This document shows, one piece after another, positions 40,009 through 48,586 of a DNA stretch of 63,240 nucleotides. The position numbers and the translations under genes are program-made. How positions within the stretch are numbered: the stretch's first letter is position 1; each line of letters begins with the position of its first letter. This DNA comes from UBA4312 sp040266995 (lineage in GTDB: Bacteria > Bacillota_I > Bacilli_A > Erysipelotrichales > Erysipelotrichaceae). The notes beneath the pieces were generated by a model. That model ran no database searches. It worked only from the letters and a program-made list of their open reading frames with translations, and was not told where the DNA came from. The stretch spans positions 1 through 63,240 of the forward strand of contig JAWRHV010000041.1 in the NCBI GenBank assembly GCA_040266995.1. Direction: 5' to 3'.

Positions 40009-41856
40009 ATGGATGGTATTTATAAATCGACATTATATAAAAGATTCAGAGGTTTGTTGATATGTATACTGGATACAGTGGGTGTCCTGTTTTGTTACAT
40101 ATTTACATTCTTTCTTCATAACAACTTCTTTTTAGACCAGCGGACTTTACAGGTGACACCTTTGGTCATCTATGGGTTGCTCTTTATCATTTTGCTCCAT
40201 GTGATCAGTCAGCTGATTTTTCGCACCCATAAGATTTTATGGGCCTATACGGGCTTTAATGAAGTATTGCGTTCTCTATTGAGCAGTTTATTGTGTACCG
40301 TGGTCATGGTCAGTTTCTCATTGTATTTTCATTTATTCCATTTGGAACTGATTCTAATGGCCGAATTTTTTGCGTTTTTGATGAACATCGGGGTACGTTT
40401 TATCTACCGTGCTTTGCGTCGGTATTCCCTGCAGACGGATCGAAAGAAAAATGCGTTGATCGTCGGGGCCGGGGGCGCCGGCTATGTCATGTTGAATGAG
40501 ATCTATCGGAACAAACGCTATCCGTTTAATGTCGTTGGGTTTCTGGATGACTATAAGAAAAAAGGGATGATCATCAGTGGCAAACAGATCTTAGGTACCG
40601 TGGATGAAGTGGGACAGATTGCCCGTGAATATGATGTGGATCAGATTTTTATCGCCATCCAGTCCTGCACGGTGGAAGAAAAACGACGTGTGATCCAGCT
40701 TTGTACAGATACCAGCGTCAATACGAAGATCATGAGCTTCTCCTTGGAAAATGAAGGAGAATCCAATTCGATTGAAGTCGAGGATATCAAGATCGAGGAT
40801 TTATTGAATCGGCCGAGCATCGATCTGAAGACGGAAGAAATCGGCTCCTATCTGACGGATAAAGTGGTTTGTATCACCGGTGCCGGCGGTTCCATCGGAT
40901 CGGAGCTGTGTCGGCAGATCCTGAAATTCAAACCCAAACAGCTCCTGTTGATCGATATCAATGAGAATTCATTGTATATGTTAGAGCAGGAGATCCTGCG
41001 CCGAAAACGCGTCGGAAAGATCTCTAAGGCCATTGATACGGTTTCCTTGATCGTATCCATACGGGAACGGGAAGAAATATTGCATGTGTTTGAACGATAT
41101 AAACCGGAGGTTGTCTATCATGCGGCTGCGCACAAACATGTTCCTTTAATGGAAACAAGACCATCGGAAGCAATCTTGAACAATGTATTCGGAACCAAAA
41201 ATGTCATTGATGCCTGTATGGAAACAGGGGTGAGCCGCTTTATCATGATTTCTACCGATAAAGCCGTCAATCCGACCAATGTCATGGGGGCCACCAAGCG
41301 TATGACCGAACTGGTGTTGCAGTCGCGGCACCCGGATTCCCAAACAAGAATGGCCGCTGTGCGTTTTGGGAATGTATTGGGCTCCAATGGTTCCGTGATT
41401 CCGATTTTTAAAGAACAGATCAAACAGGGCGGACCGGTTACGGTGACCCATCGGGATATCCAGAGATATTTCATGACGATTCCGGAAGCGGCCCAGCTGG
41501 TTTTGCAGGCTGGATATTATGCGGATCAACAGGAAATCTTTGTGCTGGATATGGGACAGCCGGTCAAGATCATTGACCTGGCTGAAAAGATGGTTCGCCT
41601 GGCTGGCTTTGTTCCTTACGAAGATATAGAAATACAGGAAATCGGATTGCGTCCGGGAGAGAAGATGTTTGAAGAGCTGGCGCTGGAAATTGAAAAGTGT
41701 CATAAAACCGACAACAATCTAATCTTTGTTCATGAACCGATCCACTATTCACAACAGGCAATCGATGAGAAGTTAAATGTTTTAAGGTCGATTGCCAAAG
41801 GGGATAAAGACCCGCAGGAAATCAAAGAAACGTTAATGAAATGTATACAGGAATAA
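40009..41856 (+). CDS. Membrane-bound UDP-sugar 4,6-dehydratase (FlaA1/CapD/PglF type)
   Basis: The 615-residue protein has four N-terminal membrane helices (to about 135) and a CoA-binding-like Rossmann segment (ALIVGAGGAGYVML near 150). The catalytic short-chain dehydrogenase domain follows, with VVCITGAGGSIGSELCRQ (NAD binding, near 285), YHAAAHKHVPLME and ISTDKAVNPTNVMGATKR. The SxxK-type active site with Thr-Asp-Lys is typical of 4,6-dehydratases acting on UDP-GlcNAc. The 4-keto product feeds amino-sugars such as bacillosamine, QuiNAc or FucNAc into a surface glycan. Length is full for the family. RBS GCGGAGG. It converges with the glycosyltransferase gene on the other strand. Confidence 0.92.
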   Translation: MDGIYKSTLYKRFRGLLICILDTVGVLFCYIFTFFLHNNFFLDQRTLQVTPLVIYGLLFIILLHVISQLIFRTHKILWAYTGFNEVLRSLLSSLLCTVVMVSFSLYFHLFHLELILMAEFFAFLMNIGVRFIYRALRRYSLQTDRKKNALIVGAGGAGYVMLNEIYRNKRYPFNVVGFLDDYKKKGMIISGKQILGTVDEVGQIAREYDVDQIFIAIQSCTVEEKRRVIQLCTDTSVNTKIMSFSLENEGESNSIEVEDIKIEDLLNRPSIDLKTEEIGSYLTDKVVCITGAGGSIGSELCRQILKFKPKQLLLIDINENSLYMLEQEILRRKRVGKISKAIDTVSLIVSIREREEILHVFERYKPEVVYHAAAHKHVPLMETRPSEAILNNVFGTKNVIDACMETGVSRFIMISTDKAVNPTNVMGATKRMTELVLQSRHPDSQTRMAAVRFGNVLGSNGSVIPIFKEQIKQGGPVTVTHRDIQRYFMTIPEAAQLVLQAGYYADQQEIFVLDMGQPVKIIDLAEKMVRLAGFVPYEDIEIQEIGLRPGEKMFEELALEIEKCHKTDNNLIFVHEPIHYSQQAIDEKLNVLRSIAKGDKDPQEIKETLMKCIQE

Positions 41857-41885
41857 AGGAGGTCCCGCAGGACCTCCTTATTTAT
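41856..41885. terminator. Hairpin shared by the convergent dehydratase and GT4 genes
   Basis: A perfect 10-base stem, AAGGAGGTCC (41856-41865) with GGACCTCCTT (41870-41879), loop CGCA, spans the stop codons of both genes. The T-tracts on both sides are short (TTTAT), so termination may be partial. Confidence 0.7.
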
Positions 41886-44031
41886 ATGCTTCTTGAATGC
41901 TGTCGGTAAGATCTTTCCAGTTTCTCGATAAAGCGGTCTTCTGACCGTTGTTCGAAAGCGTTTCACGAAGCTGCGCATCTGTACACAGCGTATCGATCAG
42001 CTTCGAAGCCTGCTCTATGTTTCCTCTTTCGTAAAAGAGACAATTGACATGATCGGTCAGGTATTCCTGGTTTCCATCGTTGGCTAACGCGATCACCAGC
42101 CCGCCGGTTGCCATCATTTCCAATGGTGGATAGGAAAAGCTCTCCAACAAGCTGCTTTTTAAAAGGATATGACAAGCTTGATAGATGGAAGGAATGTCCG
42201 GATACTCCACCTGGTGGAAGAAACGATCGACCCGGTACCATGGTTTTGGCTTTCCATTATAGGATACATACCAGATTTCATAGCGGTCCGGATCCAGTGA
42301 ATTGGCGATCCGGAAGCTTTCATCCACATTTTTATGAGGAGCCTGGCTGTCCCCTTCGATCAAGATGCGTATTTTTTGGGACCAGTCTCTTGGAACCCAT
42401 GTAAAAGCCTGCAGGTCCAGTCCGTTAGGAACATAGGCAGCCTTTTGACCATACGTTTGTTCCAGCCACTTTTGACACCATTTTGATATCGTGATGAAAC
42501 GAAGGTCAAAACGAGGGCAATAGCTCTGTATTGCCTGCATGCGGCGTGGATCTCCGTGGGGATAAAATCCCGGCTCATAATTCTGAACGAGATACATTTT
42601 TTGATCCACATGGGGCAGGTTTTCGATCATGGAAACCGTCGGCCACATCGTTGCGACCACGCGCTCCATGCGGCTATCCATCTTTTTGGCATCCAGCGGC
42701 AGTACAGGCAGGGCATGGCCATCAAAGCGCGCCCAGTGTTCTTTATCATAATAAGAGAGAATGGAGACATCCCAGCCCTGGTCCTGCAGCATGCAGGCGT
42801 GCTGGTACATCACCCGGATCCCTCCGCTGATTTCTAACTTGGAGACCGCAAAAGCGATATTTGGGGCGCTGTATTTCTGTATGATCTGTACCAGGTCATA
42901 GCCACAGACTTCACTGATGCAGTGCTCCATCACATACGCATAGGCTTGATCGGCCAGCTGTTGACGCAATGACCGGGATTCAATCAGAGACACTAAAGCC
43001 TGTTGCCAGTCCTGCGCACTTCGACACAACAAGCCGGTCTGACCGTGCTCGATCATCGTTTCAAAAGCGCCCCAGTCGGATGCGACAGTGGGTACTTTTA
43101 CCAGGGCGGCCTCGATCCATTTGATTTCGGATTTGGCAGCATTGAACAACGTTTCTGTCAATGGAGCCAGGTTGATATCCACCTGAGCGATATAAGATGG
43201 CAGCTCGGTATAGTCCATAAACGGATGGACATGGATCCGCTCTGTATAGTTGACAAGCTCATCCGGCAGATCCAGCTGGCCGATACACCATAGCTCCAGC
43301 TGCGGATATTGATCAAAGAGCCTGCACAACACATCAACGATCCTTCGAAAATCGTCATTGTGGGTAATGCTTCCGCTGAAATAACCGATCCGGATCGTTT
43401 CATGTTCGCTTTTTTTGACAGCCTGCGACAACTTGACCAGATCGGTGCCCGCACAGTTTCTGTGCACGGAAACATCGTTGACAAAGCTAGAGAGCTCTCT
43501 GGCCAGCGCTTCGGTCGTTGTGATCGCATGGTCACACATTGCCAAGAGCTTGCCGTTATGCATGACATCCTGGTCATACCGTTCTTTATTGGCCATGGTA
43601 TGGACATAAGGAATCGTATCCGTATATTTTGTACTGATCACAAGATCATCGACATCATAAAAAACGGTTTTATGGAGTCGTTTGGCCAGCTTGACAAACT
43701 GCCCCAGCTCCTTGGTGTAAGGGGCCCGGAATATCACAAAGGTATGATAATTGCGCACCAGATCCAAGGTGATGTTGGTATAATAAATCTCATCATTGGT
43801 CATACCGAACATGGAAAGCTGCTCTCTTTGGTACTGGACACGATACCGCCATGGATGCGGCAATAGATCCGGTGAACACCCGTTGATAAAGAGAACATCC
43901 CTCATGCCCCCTTTTGGTTGATTTTGTACACGTGATTTTATATAATGTTGCACATGTTTTGAGAATCCCTGGATTCCTTCTTTTTTCAAAGCATCGTTTG
44001 ATTTCTGAATCAGATCTTTGATAGAAGCCAT
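41878..44031 (-). CDS. Tandem GT4-type glycosyltransferase (two GT-B domains in one chain)
   Basis: The 717-residue protein contains two successive GT-B glycosyltransferase units. The first (about 50-390) has DVLFINGCSPDLLPHPWRYR, FYDVDDLVISTKY and SEIKWIEAALVKVPTVAS. The second (about 395-717) has VSKLEISGGIRVMYQH, AAYVPNGLDLQAF, HILLKSSLLESFSYPP and LEMMATGGLVIALAN, with the family's E-x7-E region. It is cytoplasmic, with no membrane helix. Its neighbours (ABC exporter, large GT2) point to assembly of an exported rhamnan- or galactan-like polymer. Transcribed alone on the minus strand, it shares the divergent promoter region with the exporter genes. Confidence 0.87.
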   Translation of the reverse strand: MASIKDLIQKSNDALKKEGIQGFSKHVQHYIKSRVQNQPKGGMRDVLFINGCSPDLLPHPWRYRVQYQREQLSMFGMTNDEIYYTNITLDLVRNYHTFVIFRAPYTKELGQFVKLAKRLHKTVFYDVDDLVISTKYTDTIPYVHTMANKERYDQDVMHNGKLLAMCDHAITTTEALARELSSFVNDVSVHRNCAGTDLVKLSQAVKKSEHETIRIGYFSGSITHNDDFRRIVDVLCRLFDQYPQLELWCIGQLDLPDELVNYTERIHVHPFMDYTELPSYIAQVDINLAPLTETLFNAAKSEIKWIEAALVKVPTVASDWGAFETMIEHGQTGLLCRSAQDWQQALVSLIESRSLRQQLADQAYAYVMEHCISEVCGYDLVQIIQKYSAPNIAFAVSKLEISGGIRVMYQHACMLQDQGWDVSILSYYDKEHWARFDGHALPVLPLDAKKMDSRMERVVATMWPTVSMIENLPHVDQKMYLVQNYEPGFYPHGDPRRMQAIQSYCPRFDLRFITISKWCQKWLEQTYGQKAAYVPNGLDLQAFTWVPRDWSQKIRILIEGDSQAPHKNVDESFRIANSLDPDRYEIWYVSYNGKPKPWYRVDRFFHQVEYPDIPSIYQACHILLKSSLLESFSYPPLEMMATGGLVIALANDGNQEYLTDHVNCLFYERGNIEQASKLIDTLCTDAQLRETLSNNGQKTALSRNWKDLTDSIQEAYK

Positions 44032-44057
44032 ATGATCACATCCTGTTCAATGTCCCT

Positions 44058-44086
44058 ATTATACAATAGATTCCGGGGATTGAAAA
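44058..44086 (-). promoter_or_regulatory. Promoter of the minus-strand GT4 gene
   Basis: Read on the minus strand, TTTTCA (44086-44081) and a perfect TATAAT (44063-44058) are separated by 17 bases, 26 bases ahead of the start codon. Confidence 0.6.
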
Positions 44087-44158
44087 ACGTAAGCCGTCTG
44101 TATCATTGGATAAAGAAGGGAACTATGATAAAATATGTTGAGTACTAGAGGTGTTGTT

Positions 44159-45295
44159 ATGGAGAATATGGAAAATGCGATAGAGATTCGCGATATGACC
44201 AAGTACTTTAAGGTGCACAATGAAAAGATGCATACGCTGAAAGAACGTATTTTGTACTTTGGCCGCGGTCAGGCAGAAATTCATAGAGTCTTAAATCATA
44301 TCGATCTGGATATAAAAAAAGGAGAGACGGTAGCGCTGATCGGAACCAACGGCAGCGGGAAGTCTACTTTGCTGAAACTGATGACCAAGATCATCTATCC
44401 CAATGCGGGGACCGTTGAGACCAATGGAAAGCTTACTTCGCTACTGGAGCTGGGAGCCGGCTTTCATATTGAATTCAGCGGTCGTGAAAATATCTATTTC
44501 AATGCTTCCATCTTCGGACTGACACGGAAGGAAATCGACGAACGGATCGATGAGATCATTGAATTCAGCGAACTGGAAGATTTTATCGACCAGCCGATCC
44601 GTACATACTCCTCCGGCATGTATATGCGTCTGGCTTTTTCCGTAGCGATCAATGTAGATGCCGATATTCTTCTGATTGATGAAATACTGGCGGTAGGGGA
44701 TCAGCATTTTCAGGATAAATGTTATGCCAAACTGCGTGAGCTGCGCGATTCCGGAAAGACCATCGTTATCGTTTCCCACAGTCTGGGGGTCGTACAGGAA
44801 TTGTGCCGAAGGGCCATCTGGATCTATCATGGCGATTTCAAGCTGGACGGAGCGCCTTCCTATGTCATTGAAGAATATCTGAAACAGATCGCGCTGGACA
44901 ACCAGAAGCGAACCGCCAAGAACAAGACCTTGGGAACGCATAAGAACCAGGGTGTACTATATATAGACACACCTGTGGAATCGAGCATTTACCGAAGATC
45001 CGAGAAGACAAAGATCTTCAACGGATGGATGGTAACGGACAGCGCTATGGCCCGATTACGGATTTCGCTGGACGGAAAAGAGCTGGAAGGCATTACACGG
45101 CATCGACGGGAAGATGTCTATCGGGCTTATTATGAACAATACGCAGGCTTTTTGGATGTGGATACATTGGGCTGGGAAAAAGTGATCGATCTGACACAGC
45201 TTGACAAAGGGGAACATCAGCTGAAAGCCGAATGTATGGAACCCAATGGAACGGTTTTATATTCCATGGTAAGCATTTTCAGCGTAATTGATTAG
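44159..45295 (+). CDS. ABC-exporter ATPase for a wall polysaccharide, with C-terminal carbohydrate-type module (Wzt/TagH)
   Basis: The 378-residue protein has an ABC ATPase domain (about 1-245): Walker A LIGTNGSGKSTLLKL, Q-loop region LELGAGFHIEFSGREN, signature YSSGMYMRLAFSVA, Walker B ILLIDEILAVGD and the switch His in IVSHSLG. A C-terminal domain (about 270-378) is comparable to the Wzt specificity domain. It contains FNGWMVTDSAMARLRISLDG, a pattern also seen twice at the N terminus of the GT2 encoded downstream. It energises export of a lipid-linked glycan. ATG 44159 was selected for AGAGGTG; an upstream in-frame TTG was rejected. The permease follows after 8 bases. Confidence 0.93.
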   Translation: MENMENAIEIRDMTKYFKVHNEKMHTLKERILYFGRGQAEIHRVLNHIDLDIKKGETVALIGTNGSGKSTLLKLMTKIIYPNAGTVETNGKLTSLLELGAGFHIEFSGRENIYFNASIFGLTRKEIDERIDEIIEFSELEDFIDQPIRTYSSGMYMRLAFSVAINVDADILLIDEILAVGDQHFQDKCYAKLRELRDSGKTIVIVSHSLGVVQELCRRAIWIYHGDFKLDGAPSYVIEEYLKQIALDNQKRTAKNKTLGTHKNQGVLYIDTPVESSIYRRSEKTKIFNGWMVTDSAMARLRISLDGKELEGITRHRREDVYRAYYEQYAGFLDVDTLGWEKVIDLTQLDKGEHQLKAECMEPNGTVLYSMVSIFSVID

Positions 45296-45303
45296 AGGGT
45301 AGT

Positions 45304-46089
45304 ATGCAGGTATTTAAAAATATATATGAGTATCGAGAGCTTTTAAAAACAAATATTAAAAAGGATATCCGGGGAAAGTACAAAGGCAGCTTCCTGGGTG
45401 TTTTATGGTCCTTTTTGAATCCGTTGCTGCAGGTCGTCGTCTATTGGATCGTCTTTCCGTATTTGATGGGAAGAGCTGGAACGGCCGATAACTATCTATG
45501 TTATCTGGTTACGGGAATCATTCCCTGGACCTTTTTGACCACTGTCGCAACCCTGGGAACACCGTGTATCAAAAACAACGAAGGCATCATCAAGAAGGTA
45601 TACTTTCCTAGAGAGGTGCTGCCCATCTCCCAGGTGCTCAGTTCACTGGTCAACTTTTTCATTTCCTGTATCATCATATTGATATTCTGCATAGGCACCG
45701 GTGCCGGGATTTCCTATCATCTGGTCTTCCTGCCGGTCGTTGCCTTTGTGCAGGCTGTATTGAATCTGGGAATCGTGTTTATTCTCAGCTCTGTGTGTGT
45801 TTATGTACAGGATGTTGAATTTATTGTTACTTTTCTTTTGAATATGGGCTTTTACGGAACCCCTATTCTCTATCAGCTGAAGATGTTTGAAAAGGCCGGC
45901 GTTTTAGTACGATTGATTCAGCTGAATCCGATGACAACGATCATCGGTGCATACCGGGACATCTTCTTATATCATCAATGGCCGGACATGATCGCGTTAG
46001 GCATCGTGTTTCTGTTTTCTTTTCTGTTGATGATAGCGGGATACATGTTGTTTAAAAAACTGGAAAAAGGCTTTGCCGAGGAATTATAA
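45304..46089 (+). CDS. ABC-exporter permease for a wall polysaccharide (Wzm/TagG)
   Basis: The 261-residue integral membrane protein has about six helices and the ABC-2 polysaccharide exporter pattern: LLKTNIKKDIRGKYKGSFLG at the start (cytoplasmic coupling region) and LGVLWSFLNPLLQVVVYWIV as the first helix, with LNPMTTIIGAYRDIFLY before the last helices. It forms the channel with the Wzt-like ATPase and exports undecaprenyl-linked polymer. The gene ends just ahead of, and probably couples translation to, the GT2 start. Confidence 0.93.
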   Translation: MQVFKNIYEYRELLKTNIKKDIRGKYKGSFLGVLWSFLNPLLQVVVYWIVFPYLMGRAGTADNYLCYLVTGIIPWTFLTTVATLGTPCIKNNEGIIKKVYFPREVLPISQVLSSLVNFFISCIIILIFCIGTGAGISYHLVFLPVVAFVQAVLNLGIVFILSSVCVYVQDVEFIVTFLLNMGFYGTPILYQLKMFEKAGVLVRLIQLNPMTTIIGAYRDIFLYHQWPDMIALGIVFLFSFLLMIAGYMLFKKLEKGFAEEL

Positions 46090-46093
46090 AGAT

Positions 46094-48511
46094 ATGAAAG
46101 AGATCAAATATCAAATAGAAAAACAGGCGTTTTGGAATCTGATTTCCAAGCAGTACTTTGACATTGAAGGATGGTGTTATTCGAAGAAGGACCGCGATAT
46201 TCATTATGAGGTATATATGAATGGCCGCTCGGTTCCTTTTGATATGGAACATATTTTTCGAAATGACATTGCCAATAATGTCTTAAACGTGGAAGAAAAG
46301 AAGATTGGATTTCACGTGATTGCCCGTGTACCGGATCCAACCATTTCCAGCTTTGTTCTAAAAGCCAATGATAAGGTTTTGCTGAAACTGAACGCTTCCG
46401 CGATTGGTAAGATGGCAGCGCCTAATCCGATCGATTACCGGATCTCCGATGTAATCTATCAAGAGGAAAAGGGAAAATTCCTCGTGAAGGGATGGGCTTA
46501 CAGCGCGACCGGTGGCGATGTGGACATCACCATAGAAGATGCCCGATCCCAGGCGGTTGAGCGAGAGGTCCGCATTGTCAACCGTGTGGATCTGATCCGA
46601 AAGGGATTTGTCGAGCCTTCCCAGTCACAGTGCGGCTTTGAGATCCTTTTTCCGGCCGACCGTCAACAGAGCTATCGATTGATACTTTCCAATGATACAT
46701 ACAGACGAACGATCGATATCTATGAAGACACATCCAATAAAAAACACCTGGTGCGCTCCTATTTGTCAAGCTTGAATACCAACAATGTGCGCAAGGCCGG
46801 CCGTTATTTTAAAAAATACGGATGGAAACAGTTTTTTGTACGGATCAAAGAGGGACCGAACGGGACCCAATATACGTGCCAGAACTGGTTTGATGCGCAT
46901 AAAGCCACAAAGCAGGATCTGTACAACCAAAGACAGACCGCGTTTGACTATGAACCGATGATCAGCTTGATCGTTGCGGCATATAACACGAAGGAAGATT
47001 ATCTGAAGGAAATGATCGACTCGGTTCTTGCCCAGACGTATACAAACTGGCAGCTGTGCATTGCCGATGGCAGCGATAACGATGGTGTTCAGACCTATAT
47101 TCATACGCATTACGGAAAAGAGAAACGGATCCGCTATGTACGCCTGGATACAAACCTGGGCATTTCCGGCAATATGAATGAAGCAATCAAACTATCCAGC
47201 GGGGACTATATCGGGCTGTTTGACCACGATGATCTGCTGACCCCGGATGCCTTGTATGAGATGGTCCGGCCGCTGCAGCGCAAACGTTATGATGTCGTGT
47301 ATTCGGATGAGGACAAGCTCAATGATTATTCCAAGGAATTTGTCGATCCTCATTTTAAACCGGATCTGAATATCGATCTGCTTCGTTCCCAAAATTACAT
47401 TTGTCATTTCTTGATGGTTTCACGCTCTTTGGTTGATCAAATCGGATTATTGCGCCCGGCATACGATGGCAGCCAGGACTATGATTTTGTCCTGCGCTGT
47501 ACAGAAAAAGCCAACGATGTATATCATGTCCGCAAGATCCTCTATCACTGGCGGATGCATCCGCAATCCACCGCCCAGGATCCGGAGAGCAAAATGTATT
47601 GTTATGTGGCGGGAATGAATGCGTTAAAAGAGCATTATCATCGCTTACAGATCGAAGCGGATGTTCAAATGATGCCAAAACCGATGTATGGCATGTATAA
47701 AACGACATATTCCATTCAAGGGGACCCGTTGGTTTCTGTTGTGATTTTGAATGTTGACAGCCAGCAGGTACGAAAATGTATACAGAACATCAAGGAAAAG
47801 AGTACCTATAAGAATCTGGAGTTTGTGATCGTGAACGATAGAAACAATATCTTCCTGTCCAAAACACAGGATATCGTCACGATCTCCATCGATTCCGATG
47901 CATCGGATCCGGAAAGATACAACCAGGCAGCCAGACAGGCAAAGGGCCAGTATCTTCTGTTTTTACGAAGCGATATGCGCATGGAAAGCGAAGAATCCAT
48001 TGCCCAGCTGTTGGGCTTGTCGCAAAGCCCGCAGGTCGGCATTGCGGGGTCGCGGATCCTGTATACAGACAATACGATCCAGCATGCCGGTGTTCTATTT
48101 GAAAAGGACGGTACGCTGCGTCTGCCTTTTGTCGGACAGGATCGTCAGTCGGATGGGTATATGTGCCATCCGAAGATCAACTGCCGCTATTTAGCGGTAA
48201 CCTTCAATGGTATGATGGTTTCCAAAAAACGATTCCTTTCGTTGAATGGATTTGATACATCCTATCAACAGGCTTTTTATGATCTGGATCTTTGTTTGAA
48301 GATGAGCTCATTAAAAAGAAGAGTTGTCTATAATGCGTTCTCACAATGGCAGGCCGGTCGCAATGATCTGTATTCCGGCTATTGTACAGACAAGGAAACG
48401 TATGAGAAAGATCAAACCGTCTTTCGAAACCGTTTCAAGGATTCCTTTATCGATGGGGATCCTTGCTACAATCCGAACTTTGACGCGGACAAGGATCCGT
48501 TTACGATATAA
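46094..48511 (+). CDS. Large GT2 glycosyltransferase with two N-terminal beta-type modules and two GT-A domains
   Basis: The 805-residue protein starts with two related modules (about 12-105 and 120-220; FDIEGWCYSKKDRDIHYEV and FLVKGWAYSATGGDVDITI) like the tail of the adjacent Wzt-like ATPase. A clear GT2 domain follows (about 285-520): LIVAAYNTKEDYLKEMIDSV, NLGISGNMNEAI, GLFDHDDLLTPDAL (DxD) and YSDEDKLND, a pattern common in rhamnan and galactan polymerases. A second, weaker GT2-like domain (about 545-790) has VSVVILNVDSQQVRKCI and FNGMMVSKKRFLSLNGFD. It probably extends the polymer exported by the neighbouring ABC transporter. ATG 46094 follows GAGGA; a TTG at 46073 was rejected. Confidence 0.88.
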   Translation: MKEIKYQIEKQAFWNLISKQYFDIEGWCYSKKDRDIHYEVYMNGRSVPFDMEHIFRNDIANNVLNVEEKKIGFHVIARVPDPTISSFVLKANDKVLLKLNASAIGKMAAPNPIDYRISDVIYQEEKGKFLVKGWAYSATGGDVDITIEDARSQAVEREVRIVNRVDLIRKGFVEPSQSQCGFEILFPADRQQSYRLILSNDTYRRTIDIYEDTSNKKHLVRSYLSSLNTNNVRKAGRYFKKYGWKQFFVRIKEGPNGTQYTCQNWFDAHKATKQDLYNQRQTAFDYEPMISLIVAAYNTKEDYLKEMIDSVLAQTYTNWQLCIADGSDNDGVQTYIHTHYGKEKRIRYVRLDTNLGISGNMNEAIKLSSGDYIGLFDHDDLLTPDALYEMVRPLQRKRYDVVYSDEDKLNDYSKEFVDPHFKPDLNIDLLRSQNYICHFLMVSRSLVDQIGLLRPAYDGSQDYDFVLRCTEKANDVYHVRKILYHWRMHPQSTAQDPESKMYCYVAGMNALKEHYHRLQIEADVQMMPKPMYGMYKTTYSIQGDPLVSVVILNVDSQQVRKCIQNIKEKSTYKNLEFVIVNDRNNIFLSKTQDIVTISIDSDASDPERYNQAARQAKGQYLLFLRSDMRMESEESIAQLLGLSQSPQVGIAGSRILYTDNTIQHAGVLFEKDGTLRLPFVGQDRQSDGYMCHPKINCRYLAVTFNGMMVSKKRFLSLNGFDTSYQQAFYDLDLCLKMSSLKRRVVYNAFSQWQAGRNDLYSGYCTDKETYEKDQTVFRNRFKDSFIDGDPCYNPNFDADKDPFTI

Positions 48512-48520
48512 TGAAACGAG

Positions 48521-48546
48521 AGAGGTCTGCCTGTAGGCAGGCCTCT
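48521..48546 (+). terminator. Hairpin without T-run after the GT2 gene
   Basis: AGAGGTCTGCCT (48521-48532) pairs with AGGCAGGCCTCT (48535-48546) with one mismatch and a two-base loop. No T-run follows, so it may be a weak attenuator or a processing and stability element before dnaE. Confidence 0.5.
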
Positions 48547-48586
48547 GATCTTACATGGACAAAGAAAGATCCTTTCAGGAGGTTTT

